Shown here one piece after another: positions 30,183 to 38,548 of a stretch of DNA of 64,000 nt. Position 1 is the stretch's first letter. Each line of letters begins with the position of its first letter. The notes beneath the pieces were generated by a model that saw only the letters and a program-made list of their open reading frames with translations, ran no database searches and had not been told where the DNA came from. The stretch comes from Mycobacterium sp. MFM001. GTDB lineage: Bacteria > Actinomycetota > Actinomycetes > Mycobacteriales > Mycobacteriaceae. The stretch is taken from assembly GCF_003402475.1 (NCBI RefSeq), contig NZ_BFAB01000004.1, positions 248,001-312,000 of the forward strand, read 5' to 3'. The position numbers were made by a program, and so were the translations under genes.

Positions 30183-30407
30183 ATGCTGGAGAAGGTTCGC
30201 CAGGTGCTTGGCTTCCAGATCACCGTCGCCGAACTGATCGGGCTCGCCCTGATCGTCGGAACGCCGTACTTGCTGGTCGGCGTGATCTGGTCGACGACGC
30301 ACACCGATCATCTGCACAAGATGCACGGAGCCGATCTGGTGGTGTCGTTCCTCGGGTCGATCGTGTCGTGGCCGGTGCTGTTGTTCGCCGATGTCTGTAT
30401 GACATGA
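30183..30407 (+). CDS. Small two-helix membrane protein
   Basis: 74-aa protein of unknown function, with two clear membrane segments (VAELIGLALIVGTPYLLVGVIW and LVVSFLGSIVSWPVLLFAD) joined by a His-rich polar loop (THTDHLHKMH). Start ATG 30183 is preceded by GAAGGGA. The stop overlaps the MpaB-like gene start (ATGA), so the two are translationally coupled and probably act together at the membrane. The His-rich loop could coordinate metal or haem; this is speculative. Confidence 0.8.
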   Translation: MLEKVRQVLGFQITVAELIGLALIVGTPYLLVGVIWSTTHTDHLHKMHGADLVVSFLGSIVSWPVLLFADVCMT

Positions 30408-31288
30408 CCGCCGAAGCCGGCGCGCCGCTGACGACCGCTGATACCCGTATTCACATCACCCGCCGCACCGCACGGTGGGACAACCGGCCGGCCACCGTCG
30501 CCGACGCTCTGGACTTCTGGTCGTTCGCCGCTGGCGCCGCCAATGTCGTCATGCAATTGTCGTGGCCCGGTGTCGGCTACGGGGTGATCGAGAGCAAGGT
30601 CGAATCCGGCAGCCTGATGAAGCACCCTTGGAAGCGTGCCCGCACCACGTTCAGCTATCTGGCGGTGGCGATTCTGGGCAGCCCCGAGGACCGGGCCGCC
30701 TTCCGCGACGCCGTCGACGTCGCGCACCGGGAAGTCCGCTCAGGCCCCGAGAGCCCGGTCAAATACAGCGGTTTCGACCGCGATCTGCAAATGTGGGTCG
30801 CGGCTTGCCTTTTCGTCGGGCTGGAAGACACCTATGAGCTTCTGCGCGGCAAGCTGACCGGCGAGCTGGCCGAGCACTTCTACCGCTCGGCGTTCCCGCT
30901 TGGCACCACGCTGCAGGTCACCGAGGACCAATGGCCGGCGACCCGTGCGGATTTCGATCCGTACTGGAACGAGGCGTGCGGGCGTGTAGTGCTCGACGAC
31001 ACCGTGCGGAGGTACCTGCAGGACCTGATCAGCCTGCGGATGATCACGCCGCCGCTGCGCATCTTCGTCCCGCTGTTGCGGTTCTTGACCACCGGTTTTC
31101 TTGCTCCGGTTTTCCGCGATGCGTTGCAGGTCTCGTGGACGCCCGGTCAGCAGCGTCGATTCGAATACCTCTTTTTGTTGGTGGCACTGGTCAACCGGTT
31201 TCTGCCCAAGTTCATCCGGCAGGGCGGCAGCTATGTGCTGCTGACCGACGTGCGCAGCCGAATCCGGCGGCGCCGCAAGCTGATTTGA
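30404..31288 (+). CDS. Oxygenase MpaB / DUF2236 family protein
   Basis: 294-aa protein of the DUF2236 (MpaB, latex-clearing-protein-like) family, haem-dependent or putative oxygenases common in mycobacteria. Family features visible: an N-terminal helical segment with AAGAANVVMQLSWPGVGYGV, R-x-x-x-T-x-x-Y (RARTTFSYL), AHREVR and YSGFDRDLQMWVAACL. Membrane association is likely through a hydrophobic C-terminal half. Substrate unknown. Coupled to the small membrane protein upstream and adjoining a strong Shine-Dalgarno for the next gene. Confidence 0.85.
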   Translation: MTAEAGAPLTTADTRIHITRRTARWDNRPATVADALDFWSFAAGAANVVMQLSWPGVGYGVIESKVESGSLMKHPWKRARTTFSYLAVAILGSPEDRAAFRDAVDVAHREVRSGPESPVKYSGFDRDLQMWVAACLFVGLEDTYELLRGKLTGELAEHFYRSAFPLGTTLQVTEDQWPATRADFDPYWNEACGRVVLDDTVRRYLQDLISLRMITPPLRIFVPLLRFLTTGFLAPVFRDALQVSWTPGQQRRFEYLFLLVALVNRFLPKFIRQGGSYVLLTDVRSRIRRRRKLI

Positions 31289-31298
31289 AAGGAGGTGA
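31287..31298 (+). promoter_or_regulatory. Extended 12-nt Shine-Dalgarno match
   Basis: GAAAGGAGGTGA is complementary over 12 nt to the 3' end of bacterial 16S rRNA and overlaps the stop of the MpaB-like gene. It is the strongest ribosome-binding site in the window, but it ends 9 nt (core GGAGG 12 nt) before the GTG at 31308, slightly longer spacing than usual. Confidence 0.7.
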
Positions 31299-31307
31299 GA
31301 AAGCATT

Positions 31308-31664
31308 GTGCGACATCTGAGTCACAGCCACTTCTTCGCCGGTGTGGTGGCCGTAGTGCTGATCACCGTCGGATTGCTGGCCCTGTGGTGGCCGGTCTAT
31401 CTCGACCAGTTCGACCACTACGGAGTTCAGATCACTTGCGGCAGAGGCTTCAGCGCCAACCTGACCCAGGCCGCCGACGCCGGCGGTGACGACATAGCCG
31501 GCAAATGCGGTACTGCGTTGCTCGTCCGTCGCGCCTGGGCGATCCCGACCGCCGCCATCGGATGGGTGATGATCACCATCGTGTTGGCGATCTGGGTCCA
31601 CACTCCGCCCGGCCCCCAAGAGGAAAGCACCCGTTTCTGGGAATTGCGCGGGGACGCCACATAG
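31308..31664 (+). CDS. Membrane protein of unknown function
   Basis: 118 aa, start GTG 31308. Two membrane helices are evident (FFAGVVAVVLITVGLLALWWPVYL and AWAIPTAAIGWVMITIVLAIWV) around an external loop with two cysteines (ITCGRGFSANL and GKCGTALLV) that could form a disulfide. No family recognised. It follows the MpaB-like gene by 19 nt and shares its direction, so it probably belongs to the same operon. It converges with the Mce-associated gene. Confidence 0.78.
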   Translation: MRHLSHSHFFAGVVAVVLITVGLLALWWPVYLDQFDHYGVQITCGRGFSANLTQAADAGGDDIAGKCGTALLVRRAWAIPTAAIGWVMITIVLAIWVHTPPGPQEESTRFWELRGDAT

Positions 31665-31682
31665 CAACGCGCGCCGCAATTC

Positions 31683-32264
31683 TCACGGCAGCTCGACCTT
31701 GCTGGCCAGCCATCGGCCGTCGACCTTCTCCATCGTCATCGTGACCCGGCTGCGGTCCAACTGCGGCTCGGGCGCAGCAGCATTGCTCACCGACTGATCG
31801 ACGAACAGCACCACCTCGACCTTGTTCGTGCTGGCCGACTTCACTGCCGCTTCGATGACATTGCCGTGTGCGGCCGCCTTGTTGTCCACCAGCGTCTGAC
31901 GCAACTGCGCGCTCGACTGGGTATACATGTCTTTGAACTCGCCAGTGGCGCCGTCGAGAACGTCGGTGAAGTTCTTGTCGATCGCCTTGGTGTCGATGCT
32001 GGTGAGCGCCAGCGCGTATTTGGTTGCGGCGTCCACTGCTTGGGCCGAAGCGACCTTGACCTGATGGTGCTGATACAGCAGCCACCCTTCGTATCCGACG
32101 CCGGCCAGTACGGCGGCAAGCACGCCGGCCGCGACCCATCGGCCTATTCTGCGCGGCCGTCCTTGCGGCTCTTGCGGTTCCTCCTCAACGGACTCTTCGG
32201 TGTCTTCAGCCGCAGTGTCTTCGGCCACGGTGTCGTTCTCGGTGCTAGTGGTCATCAGCTGCAT
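31683..32264 (-). CDS. Mce-associated membrane protein
   Basis: 193-aa protein: acidic Glu/Thr-rich N-terminus (about residues 1-38), one TM helix (WVAAGVLAAVLAGVGYEGWLLY) and an extracytoplasmic domain of the Mce-associated type ending MTMEKVDGRWLASKVELP. The domain is closely similar to that of the protein at 42135-42608 at the far end of the mce operon (shared FKDMYT, QLRQ-L-DNKA-AHG, WLASKVELP). Such proteins are thought to stabilise or feed Mce transporters. Start could be ATG 32264 or the second ATG at 32255, which overlaps the upstream stop by one base. Confidence 0.86.
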   Translation of the reverse strand: MQLMTTSTENDTVAEDTAAEDTEESVEEEPQEPQGRPRRIGRWVAAGVLAAVLAGVGYEGWLLYQHHQVKVASAQAVDAATKYALALTSIDTKAIDKNFTDVLDGATGEFKDMYTQSSAQLRQTLVDNKAAAHGNVIEAAVKSASTNKVEVVLFVDQSVSNAAAPEPQLDRSRVTMTMEKVDGRWLASKVELP

Positions 32265-32842
32265 GCCCCCAAATCGCGGATCGCGTTACCCCATCCCGTC
32301 GCTGCCACGATGTTGGCGTGGGTAACGCCTGACGGGTCTTTCTTCTTGATACTGGTGCCGATTCGCGACAGCTGAAACGCCACGCTGGCCATCGATTCAC
32401 CCCCGTATATCGGCGAGTACGGGCCGAAGTTGTCGGGAGTGTTGGTGACAATCAACGGCTTGACCCGCGGTGCCAAGAAGGCCGTCGACTGGTCGATATT
32501 GGCGACGACGGCATCAGCCTGGCGTTGCACACCGGCGGCCGAGTAGTCGTCGTGGTGGTCGCCGAGGTTGCGGTTGAACTCGTTGATCTGGCCCATCAGC
32601 GGGTCGAACTGCGCGTTGAACCACTGGCACGAGTCCGACATGCCGCCGACCATCTCCGGTGTCACCCGATAGGTGAAGGTGTTGTACGGCCAGATGTCGA
32701 AGTTGGGCGACCAGTCGCTCGGCGCCGGGCTGAACACTGGCAGCGGTGGCGGTGGATTCGGATCGGCATGCGCGACGCCGGCCAGTCCGACCGCGGCCGC
32801 AGCCAGACCGCCCGCCGCACGCAACACCGCGGTCGGACGCAT
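32255..32842 (-). CDS. Secreted protein of unknown function, Mce-linked
   Basis: 195-aa exported protein. Signal peptide about residues 1-25 ending AGVAHA/DP, then a Pro-rich start (NPPPPLPVFSPAPSDW) and a mainly helical domain with two Cys (SDSCQW and GACS at the C-terminus). The frame is open back to 33058, but ATG 32842 gives the signal peptide. No family recognised with confidence; similar exported proteins accompany mce clusters. It overlaps the Mce-associated gene downstream and is divergent from yrbEA, so the pair may share a regulatory region with the mce operon. Confidence 0.75.
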   Translation of the reverse strand: MRPTAVLRAAGGLAAAAVGLAGVAHADPNPPPPLPVFSPAPSDWSPNFDIWPYNTFTYRVTPEMVGGMSDSCQWFNAQFDPLMGQINEFNRNLGDHHDDYSAAGVQRQADAVVANIDQSTAFLAPRVKPLIVTNTPDNFGPYSPIYGGESMASVAFQLSRIGTSIKKKDPSGVTHANIVAATGWGNAIRDLGACS

Positions 32843-33164
32843 GAGGCCACCGTAAATGACGAAATTCTCGTTAACAAGAGCCGGCTTCCGTTCCCTGATC
32901 CGCCTGCCGGGGAGGTTAGCGGAGAGTCGCACGATGTCTCGCAGGTTCAGGGCTGCAGCGCCGCCGAGCGGGTTGCTGCGGCACAGTTGGCTGATGTCGT
33001 CGAAACCGGTTGTGAGACTGGCGTTCTTTACAAATCCAGGGCTTCTGTAGGAATTCATGTGACTCGGCGATCCGCCACCTGACGCGCATGGTGCTACGGT
33101 CGTTGATCACGGCGCCTGCTTGCTCCGGCCAGTTTCGCGAAAGCCTTCCGCTCGGCGCAGAATC
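32843..33164. other. Divergent intergenic region upstream of the mce operon
   Basis: About 320 nt without a convincing gene, between the minus-strand secreted protein and yrbEA. It must hold promoters for both directions. AT-richer patches occur near 32852-32875 and 33020-33060 (TTCTTTACAAAT), but no -35/-10 pair with acceptable spacing and no clear palindrome was found. Confidence 0.5.
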
Positions 33165-34034
33165 ATGATTAACATGCTCGCCGTGGATCGTGGCACGGAT
33201 CTGGCGCCTGACGGCGTGGCCGCCATCGAAGAGTGGACCGCAGGGTACGTCCGTCGGCACCCGCTCGCGTCACTCACCACCGTCGGAGAGCAGTACGTCC
33301 TGGCCGTGCGGACCATCCAATATTTCTTCGTCGACCTGTTCACCGGACGCTTCCAGTGGATCGAGTTTTTGCGGCAGGGCGCGTTCATGGCGGGCACAGC
33401 CGTGCTGCCGACGGTGCTGGTGGCGCTGCCGATCGGGGTGACGCTGTCGATCCAGTTCGCGCTGCTGGCCAATCAGGTTGGTGCGACGTCGCTGGCCGGA
33501 GCGGCGAGCGGGCTGGCCGTGATCCGGCAGGCCGCGTCGCTGGTGGCGGCGGTGCTGATGGCGGCGGCCGTCGGGTCTGCGATCACCGCGGACCTGGGCT
33601 CGCGCACCATGCGAGAGGAAACCGATGCCATGGAGGTCATGGGCGTTTCGGTGATCCGCCGCCTGGTGGTGCCGCGGTTCGCCGCGGCGATCATGATCGG
33701 CGTCGCCCTCACCGGAATCACCTGCTTTGTCGGCTTTTTGGCGAGCTACCTGTTCAACGTCTACTTCCAGCGTGGCGCACCGGGCAGCTTCGTCGCGACG
33801 TTCTCGTCGTTCGCCACCACCGGCGACATGATCGTGGCGCTGTGCAAGGCCGTCGTGTACGGCGGCATCGTCGCGGTGGTGGCCTGCCAGAAGGGCCTTT
33901 CCACCAGGGGCGGGCCGACGGGTGTCGCCGACTCGGTGAATGCGGCTGTGGTGGAAGCGATTTTGGTGCTGATGATCGTCAACGTCGGCATCAGCCAGCT
34001 CTACAACGTGCTGTTTCCGCGGACAGGTCTGTGA
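33165..34034 (+). CDS. yrbEA: YrbE/MlaE-type permease, first subunit of mce operon
   Basis: ABC-type permease subunit of an Mce lipid transporter, 289 aa from ATG 33165 (ATG 33174 and GTG 33183 also possible). About five membrane helices with the MlaE signature region (REETDAMEVMGVSVIRRLVVPRF, the conserved E-x-DA-x-x-x-MG) near residue 160. It works with YrbEB, the six Mce proteins and the ATPase MceG, which is encoded elsewhere. First gene of the operon; a 53-bp MIRU separates it from yrbEB. Confidence 0.93.
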   Translation: MINMLAVDRGTDLAPDGVAAIEEWTAGYVRRHPLASLTTVGEQYVLAVRTIQYFFVDLFTGRFQWIEFLRQGAFMAGTAVLPTVLVALPIGVTLSIQFALLANQVGATSLAGAASGLAVIRQAASLVAAVLMAAAVGSAITADLGSRTMREETDAMEVMGVSVIRRLVVPRFAAAIMIGVALTGITCFVGFLASYLFNVYFQRGAPGSFVATFSSFATTGDMIVALCKAVVYGGIVAVVACQKGLSTRGGPTGVADSVNAAVVEAILVLMIVNVGISQLYNVLFPRTGL

Positions 34035-34087
34035 CCATGCGCGCCGGCGACAATGCAGAGCGAAGCGATGCTGAGGAGCGGCGCTAG
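34035..34087 (+). repeat. MIRU-type 53-bp intergenic repeat within the mce operon
   Basis: The element contains GCGCCGGCGACAATGCAGAG and GCGAAGCGATG, with its own small reading frame (ATG 34037 to TAG 34085-34087). It fills exactly the gap between the yrbEA stop and the yrbEB start, as classical mycobacterial interspersed repetitive units do. Related copies in this window lie at 52338-52391 and 53466-53636. Confidence 0.85.
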
Positions 34088-34945
34088 ATGACCGCCTCGA
34101 CCTACGTCCCCGCCGTCGCGCGACCGGTCGTCGCGATCTACCGCAGGGCTTCCACGCCGACGATCCGGCTGGGGCACATGCTGGTGTTCTTCGCGCGCGC
34201 TCTGGTTGCCGTACCTGCGTCGCTGCGGCAATACCGCAAGGAATTCCTGCGACTGCTCTCCGATATCGCTTGGGGCAACGGCTCAATCGTGGTCGGTGGC
34301 GGCACCGCCGGAGTCGCGGTGGTCCTCGGGTTCACGGCGGGCGCACTGGTCGCCGTCGAGGGCTACAACTTCCTCAACCTGCTCGGCCTGGGTCCCGCGA
34401 CCGGCATCATCTCGTCGCTGGTGAACACTCGAGAACTCGCGCCGATCATGGCGTCGCTGGCATTCGCGATGCAGGCCGGTTGCCGATTCACCGCGCAGCT
34501 GGGCGCGATGCGGATCGCCGAGGAGATCGACGCGCTGGATTCGCTGGCGATTCGGCCGATCCCGTTCCTGGTCACCACGCGGCTGATGGCCTCGATCATC
34601 GCCGTGATCCCGCTCTATGTGGCCTGCCTGGCCGTCACCTACCTGACCTGCCAGCTGGTCGCCGGTGTGATCAGCGGCGGATCCGTCGGCCCGTACCTGC
34701 ACTACTTCACGATGATGTTGAGCGGCAAGGACATCATCTATTCGGTGCTCAAATGCGTGGTGTTCGTGTGGATTTCCTCCACCGTGCAGTGCTACTACGG
34801 GTTTTACGCCGGCGGCGGTCCCGAAGGGGTGGGGGTGGCCGCCGGGCATGCCATGCGAGCGAGCATCACCGTCGTGATCATGGTCAACATGCTGCTCACC
34901 ATGGCGTTGTGGAGCATCGACGCCGGCGCGAGATTCGGTGGCTAG
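34088..34945 (+). CDS. yrbEB: YrbE/MlaE-type permease, second subunit of mce operon
   Basis: Second integral-membrane permease of the Mce transporter, 285 aa, with five to six membrane helices. The conserved MlaE motif is RIAEEIDALDSLAIRPIPFLV, with the catalytic-loop-like E-x-x-A-L-x-x-x-x. Starts immediately after the MIRU stop codon and ends one base before mceA (TAG then ATG). Pairs with YrbEA to form the inner-membrane channel of the importer. Confidence 0.94.
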   Translation: MTASTYVPAVARPVVAIYRRASTPTIRLGHMLVFFARALVAVPASLRQYRKEFLRLLSDIAWGNGSIVVGGGTAGVAVVLGFTAGALVAVEGYNFLNLLGLGPATGIISSLVNTRELAPIMASLAFAMQAGCRFTAQLGAMRIAEEIDALDSLAIRPIPFLVTTRLMASIIAVIPLYVACLAVTYLTCQLVAGVISGGSVGPYLHYFTMMLSGKDIIYSVLKCVVFVWISSTVQCYYGFYAGGGPEGVGVAAGHAMRASITVVIMVNMLLTMALWSIDAGARFGG

Positions 34946-36457
34946 ATGGGGAATTCGCTGGATCTCGACGGGCGAGGCCCCTCCGATCAGCAGCTGCTGG
35001 CGTACGGCGTGACCGTTCTGCTGGTGATCGCCGCGGTCACCGGAACCCTGCTGCTGAAGTCCACCGGGCGACTCAACGACTACGTCCGGGTAGTTGCCGA
35101 GCTGATCAACGTCGGCGACGGGCTGCCGCAGCGTTCCGACGTGAAATACCACGGCCTGCTGGTCGGCGCCGTCGACAACGTCATCCCTGCGACGTACGGC
35201 AAACCCAACTACGTGCACATCAACCTCAAACCCGAATACGCCACCCAGATCCCGGCCACCGTGACCGCACGGGTGGTGCCCAGCAACGTGTTCGCGGTGT
35301 CGTCCGTGCAGCTCGTCGACCGCGGCCAGGGCGCAGGCATCCGCAACGGCGCGCACATCCGCGAAGACACCGAACTGTCCACGGTGATCTTCCAGACCAC
35401 CATCAGCAAGCTGCGTGACATCCTCGCCGCGACCGGGCGGGGACGCGAGGACCACAGCGTAGGCATCCTGGCCGCCGTCGGCGCGGCCACCGAGAACCGG
35501 CGCGTCAAGCTGCTCACGGCCGGTGCCCAGTTGACCCGGGTGCTGAACGAGCTCAACGCGATCGTGGCCGCCGAGCCTGGCCCGACGACGGTGTCGGCGC
35601 TGCTGGACGCCACCCGGGGCCTGCAGTCCACCGCGCCGGAGCTCGTCGACGCCCTGCACGACGCGGTCCGGCCGATGCAGACGCTGGCCGAAAAACGCGC
35701 CCAATTCCTGTCTTTGGTGGCTGGCTCGCAGCACACGTTCGGAGTGACCCGGCAGGCGTTCGACAACCACACCGACCAGCTGATCGAGATGACGCAGAAC
35801 CTCACGCCGGCCGTGGGCGTGTTCGCGATCAACAGCGACAAGTTCCTGCCCATCTTCACCCGGTTGAAGCGGTTGTCGGACAAGTTCTTTGACGAGGTGT
35901 GGGATCCCGAGCTGGATACCGGCAACATGCGGGTCAACCTGGCGCTGACGCCTACCTACACCTACACCCGCGCCGACTGCCCGCGCTACGGCGAGTTGAA
36001 GGGCCCCAGCTGCTTCACCGCCCCGGAGATCGCAGTGCGGGCCGACCTACCTGAGGTGTTGTTGCCGCAGAACTACCATCCGCCAGCGGATCTCGCGCCG
36101 CCACCCGGCACTCAGATCGGGCCGGACGGCAACCTGGTCGCGGTCGGGCCGCCGCTGGTCAACCCTGGCGGCCCCAACCTGGAGGACCCCAATCCGCCGT
36201 TGCCGTGGTGGCCGTGGCCCACTGGTCCGGCACCACGGGTTCCCGGCACGGCCGATCCCGACGATGCTCCGCCGCCGCCACCCCCGCTGCCCGCCGAGGC
36301 CGCGCCCGCGTCGTACGGCGGAAACGTGGGCCCGGTGGGTAGCCAACGCGAACGCGATCAGCTGGGCCTGATCACCGGGCAGCCGCATCCGGCGTCGGTG
36401 GCGACCCAGCTACTGCTGGGGCCGGTGGCCCGCGGTACGACGGTGGGCGTGAAATGA
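34946..36457 (+). CDS. mceA: MCE-family protein A
   Basis: 503-aa lipid-binding subunit. One N-terminal TM helix (YGVTVLLVIAAVTGTLLL), an MCE domain (about residues 38-125; VGDGLPQRSDVKYHGLLVG), a long helical region and a Pro-rich C-terminal tail (about 385-450, runs of PPPP). Mce proteins assemble as hexamers bridging the periplasm to carry lipids or sterols. The sequence is clearly MceA by position but differs from Mce1-4A of M. tuberculosis, so no operon number is assigned. ATGA overlap with mceB. Confidence 0.92.
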   Translation: MGNSLDLDGRGPSDQQLLAYGVTVLLVIAAVTGTLLLKSTGRLNDYVRVVAELINVGDGLPQRSDVKYHGLLVGAVDNVIPATYGKPNYVHINLKPEYATQIPATVTARVVPSNVFAVSSVQLVDRGQGAGIRNGAHIREDTELSTVIFQTTISKLRDILAATGRGREDHSVGILAAVGAATENRRVKLLTAGAQLTRVLNELNAIVAAEPGPTTVSALLDATRGLQSTAPELVDALHDAVRPMQTLAEKRAQFLSLVAGSQHTFGVTRQAFDNHTDQLIEMTQNLTPAVGVFAINSDKFLPIFTRLKRLSDKFFDEVWDPELDTGNMRVNLALTPTYTYTRADCPRYGELKGPSCFTAPEIAVRADLPEVLLPQNYHPPADLAPPPGTQIGPDGNLVAVGPPLVNPGGPNLEDPNPPLPWWPWPTGPAPRVPGTADPDDAPPPPPPLPAEAAPASYGGNVGPVGSQRERDQLGLITGQPHPASVATQLLLGPVARGTTVGVK

Positions 36458-37533
36458 AGTTCCGCGGCCCGCTGATCGGGCTGTCCATTTTCATGGTGAT
36501 CGCCACTGCCGTGACGTGGTTGGTGTACGCAACGCTTCGGCGCGACGTGTCCGGGTCGACGACGCCGTATGCGGCGATGTTCACCGACGTCTACGGGCTG
36601 CGCGTCGGCGACGACGTCCGGATGGCCGGCGTCCGGGTCGGTCGTGTCGAAAACATCGAGCTCGCAGGCAAACTGGCGAAGGTTTCGTTCATCGTCCAAA
36701 ACGACCAACAGGTGTACGGCAACACCGTCGCGTCGGTGACCTACCAGAACATCATCGGGCAGCGCTATCTCGGGCTGTCGCTCGGCGAGACCGGCAGCCG
36801 GAGCCAGCTGCCGCCCGGAAGCGTGATCGGAGTGCAGCAGACCGATCCGTCGTTCGACGTCGGAAAGCTGCTCAACGGCTTCGAACCGCTGTTCTCGCTG
36901 CTGAATCCGAAGCAGGCCGACGACCTCACCAAAGGGGTGATCCAGTCGCTGCAGGGTGACCGGGCGTCGATCCCGCAGCTGGTGGAGCAGACGTCGACGC
37001 TGTCCCGCACGCTGTCCGCGCGCGACCAAGCGCTCGGTGATCTGATCACCAGCCTGACCAGAGTCACCGACAGTGTCGCCGCGCAGAACGATGATCTCGA
37101 CCACGCGCTGAGCCAAACCCTCGACGTGATGGCGGATTTCGATGCCCGCCGGCCGTCGCTGCAGTCGTCGGTCGGCTCGATCGCTGCGGTCACCCGCCGG
37201 CTTTCCGCGATCGCCGACGACGTCTACCCCGCCTTGGACGAGATGATCACCCGCCAGCCGGGTTTCACCAAACACATGGCCGGCATGGAGCCACAGCTGG
37301 CGTTCACTGGTGACAACCTGCCGCTGCTGCTCAAGGGTTTGGCGCGGATCGTCGACGAGGGGTCTTACGGCAACGCCTATGCCTGCGACCTCAACGCCAC
37401 CGGATTCTTCCCGGGGCTCAACGACATCACCACGTTCATCGTCAACGCGGCGACCCCGGGCAACGCCTATCCGATCACCACGAAGAACCTGGGCTGGCAC
37501 ACCCCGCGATGCAGGAACATGGCCAATGGCTAG
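36454..37533 (+). CDS. mceB: MCE-family protein B
   Basis: 359 aa. N-terminal TM helix (GLSIFMVIATAVTWLVYATL), MCE domain with the diagnostic VYGLRVGDDVRMAGVRVGRV, then a coiled-coil/helical domain (residues about 150-290) and a C-terminal region with a Cys pair (ACDLNATG and RCRNM) typical of MceB. Second hexamer subunit. Starts on the mceA stop (ATGA) and overlaps mceC by 8 nt. Confidence 0.93.
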   Translation: MKFRGPLIGLSIFMVIATAVTWLVYATLRRDVSGSTTPYAAMFTDVYGLRVGDDVRMAGVRVGRVENIELAGKLAKVSFIVQNDQQVYGNTVASVTYQNIIGQRYLGLSLGETGSRSQLPPGSVIGVQQTDPSFDVGKLLNGFEPLFSLLNPKQADDLTKGVIQSLQGDRASIPQLVEQTSTLSRTLSARDQALGDLITSLTRVTDSVAAQNDDLDHALSQTLDVMADFDARRPSLQSSVGSIAAVTRRLSAIADDVYPALDEMITRQPGFTKHMAGMEPQLAFTGDNLPLLLKGLARIVDEGSYGNAYACDLNATGFFPGLNDITTFIVNAATPGNAYPITTKNLGWHTPRCRNMANG

Positions 37534-38548
37534 GCGCCGGCCGCTGGAGTCGTACAACAAGACCTGGCTCGGGTTCGTCGCCTTGGCGGTGGTCGGGGTT
37601 CTTGTCGCTGCATCGTTGTTGGTCAAGGTGCTCGGCATCGGCTACACCCACTACACCGCCGAATTCCTGCAGGCGGCGTCGCTGCGTGCCGGCAACCCGA
37701 TCACGATCGCCGGCATCGAGGTCGGCAGCGTGTCGAGCATCAAGCTCGCGGGTGATCACGTCGAGGCCGGGTTGAAGGTGCGCGACAACGTGCCGCTGGG
37801 CAAGGATACCAGGGCGGTCATCAAGGTCATGACGATCCTGGGCTCGCGCTATCTCGAACTGGTGCCCGACGGGCCCGGTTCGCTGCCCGGCAAGACGATC
37901 AGCCTGGCGCACACCGACGTGCCCTACGACCTGCAGTCGCTACTCGAAGACGCCACAACGACATTCGAGCAGGTCGACTCCGACCAGTTCGCGCAATCGC
38001 TGGCCGTGCTGGGTAGGCAGCTCGAGGGTGTGCCGCCGCTGGTTCCGCAGGCGATGGCTAACCTGCACACTCTCTCGGCGATCACCGCCGACCGTCGTGA
38101 CCAGCTCGGCGCACTGCTCAAGAGCACGCAGCGGGTGGCCAACACGCTGCGGCGCCAGCAGACGAATCTTGGCAACCTGATGGATCAGGGCCAGGACCTG
38201 ATCGGCCACTTGGTGGCGCGGGAGGCCACCTTTCACGCCATGCTGGCAGCGCTGACCCAGCTGGTCGACCAGCTCGACAAGATCGTCGTCAACCACCGGC
38301 CGATGCTCGACGAGCTGTTCACCAACCTGCACGAGCTCACCAACATGGTCGGCCAGCACGACGACCTGCTGCGCAATCTGCTGCAGGCCGCGCCGGTGCC
38401 GCTGCGCGGCCTGACGAACGCCACCGGGTACGGGCCCGTCGTCGAGTTCAACCTGGCCAACGGGCTTGCCATCGACTCGTGGATGTGCGCGATCAGTGGG
38501 CGCGCCAAGGAGTTCGGCATGATCCAGTACTTCAAGGACTGCAAATGA
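37526..38548 (+). CDS. mceC: MCE-family protein C
   Basis: 340 aa from ATG 37526; the frame is open further upstream inside mceB. TM helix (LGFVALAVVGVLVAASLLVKV), MCE domain (LRAGNPITIAGIEVGSVSSIKL) and a long helical region, ending with WMCAISGRAKEFGMIQYFKDC. The protein lacks the Pro-rich tail of MceA. ATGA overlap with mceD keeps the operon translationally coupled. Confidence 0.92.
   Translation: MARRRPLESYNKTWLGFVALAVVGVLVAASLLVKVLGIGYTHYTAEFLQAASLRAGNPITIAGIEVGSVSSIKLAGDHVEAGLKVRDNVPLGKDTRAVIKVMTILGSRYLELVPDGPGSLPGKTISLAHTDVPYDLQSLLEDATTTFEQVDSDQFAQSLAVLGRQLEGVPPLVPQAMANLHTLSAITADRRDQLGALLKSTQRVANTLRRQQTNLGNLMDQGQDLIGHLVAREATFHAMLAALTQLVDQLDKIVVNHRPMLDELFTNLHELTNMVGQHDDLLRNLLQAAPVPLRGLTNATGYGPVVEFNLANGLAIDSWMCAISGRAKEFGMIQYFKDCK

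Noticed and set aside
33005..33040. Possible mce promoter (TTGTGA / TACAAA)
   Set aside because: Spacing of 13 nt is too short and the element could not be distinguished from background.
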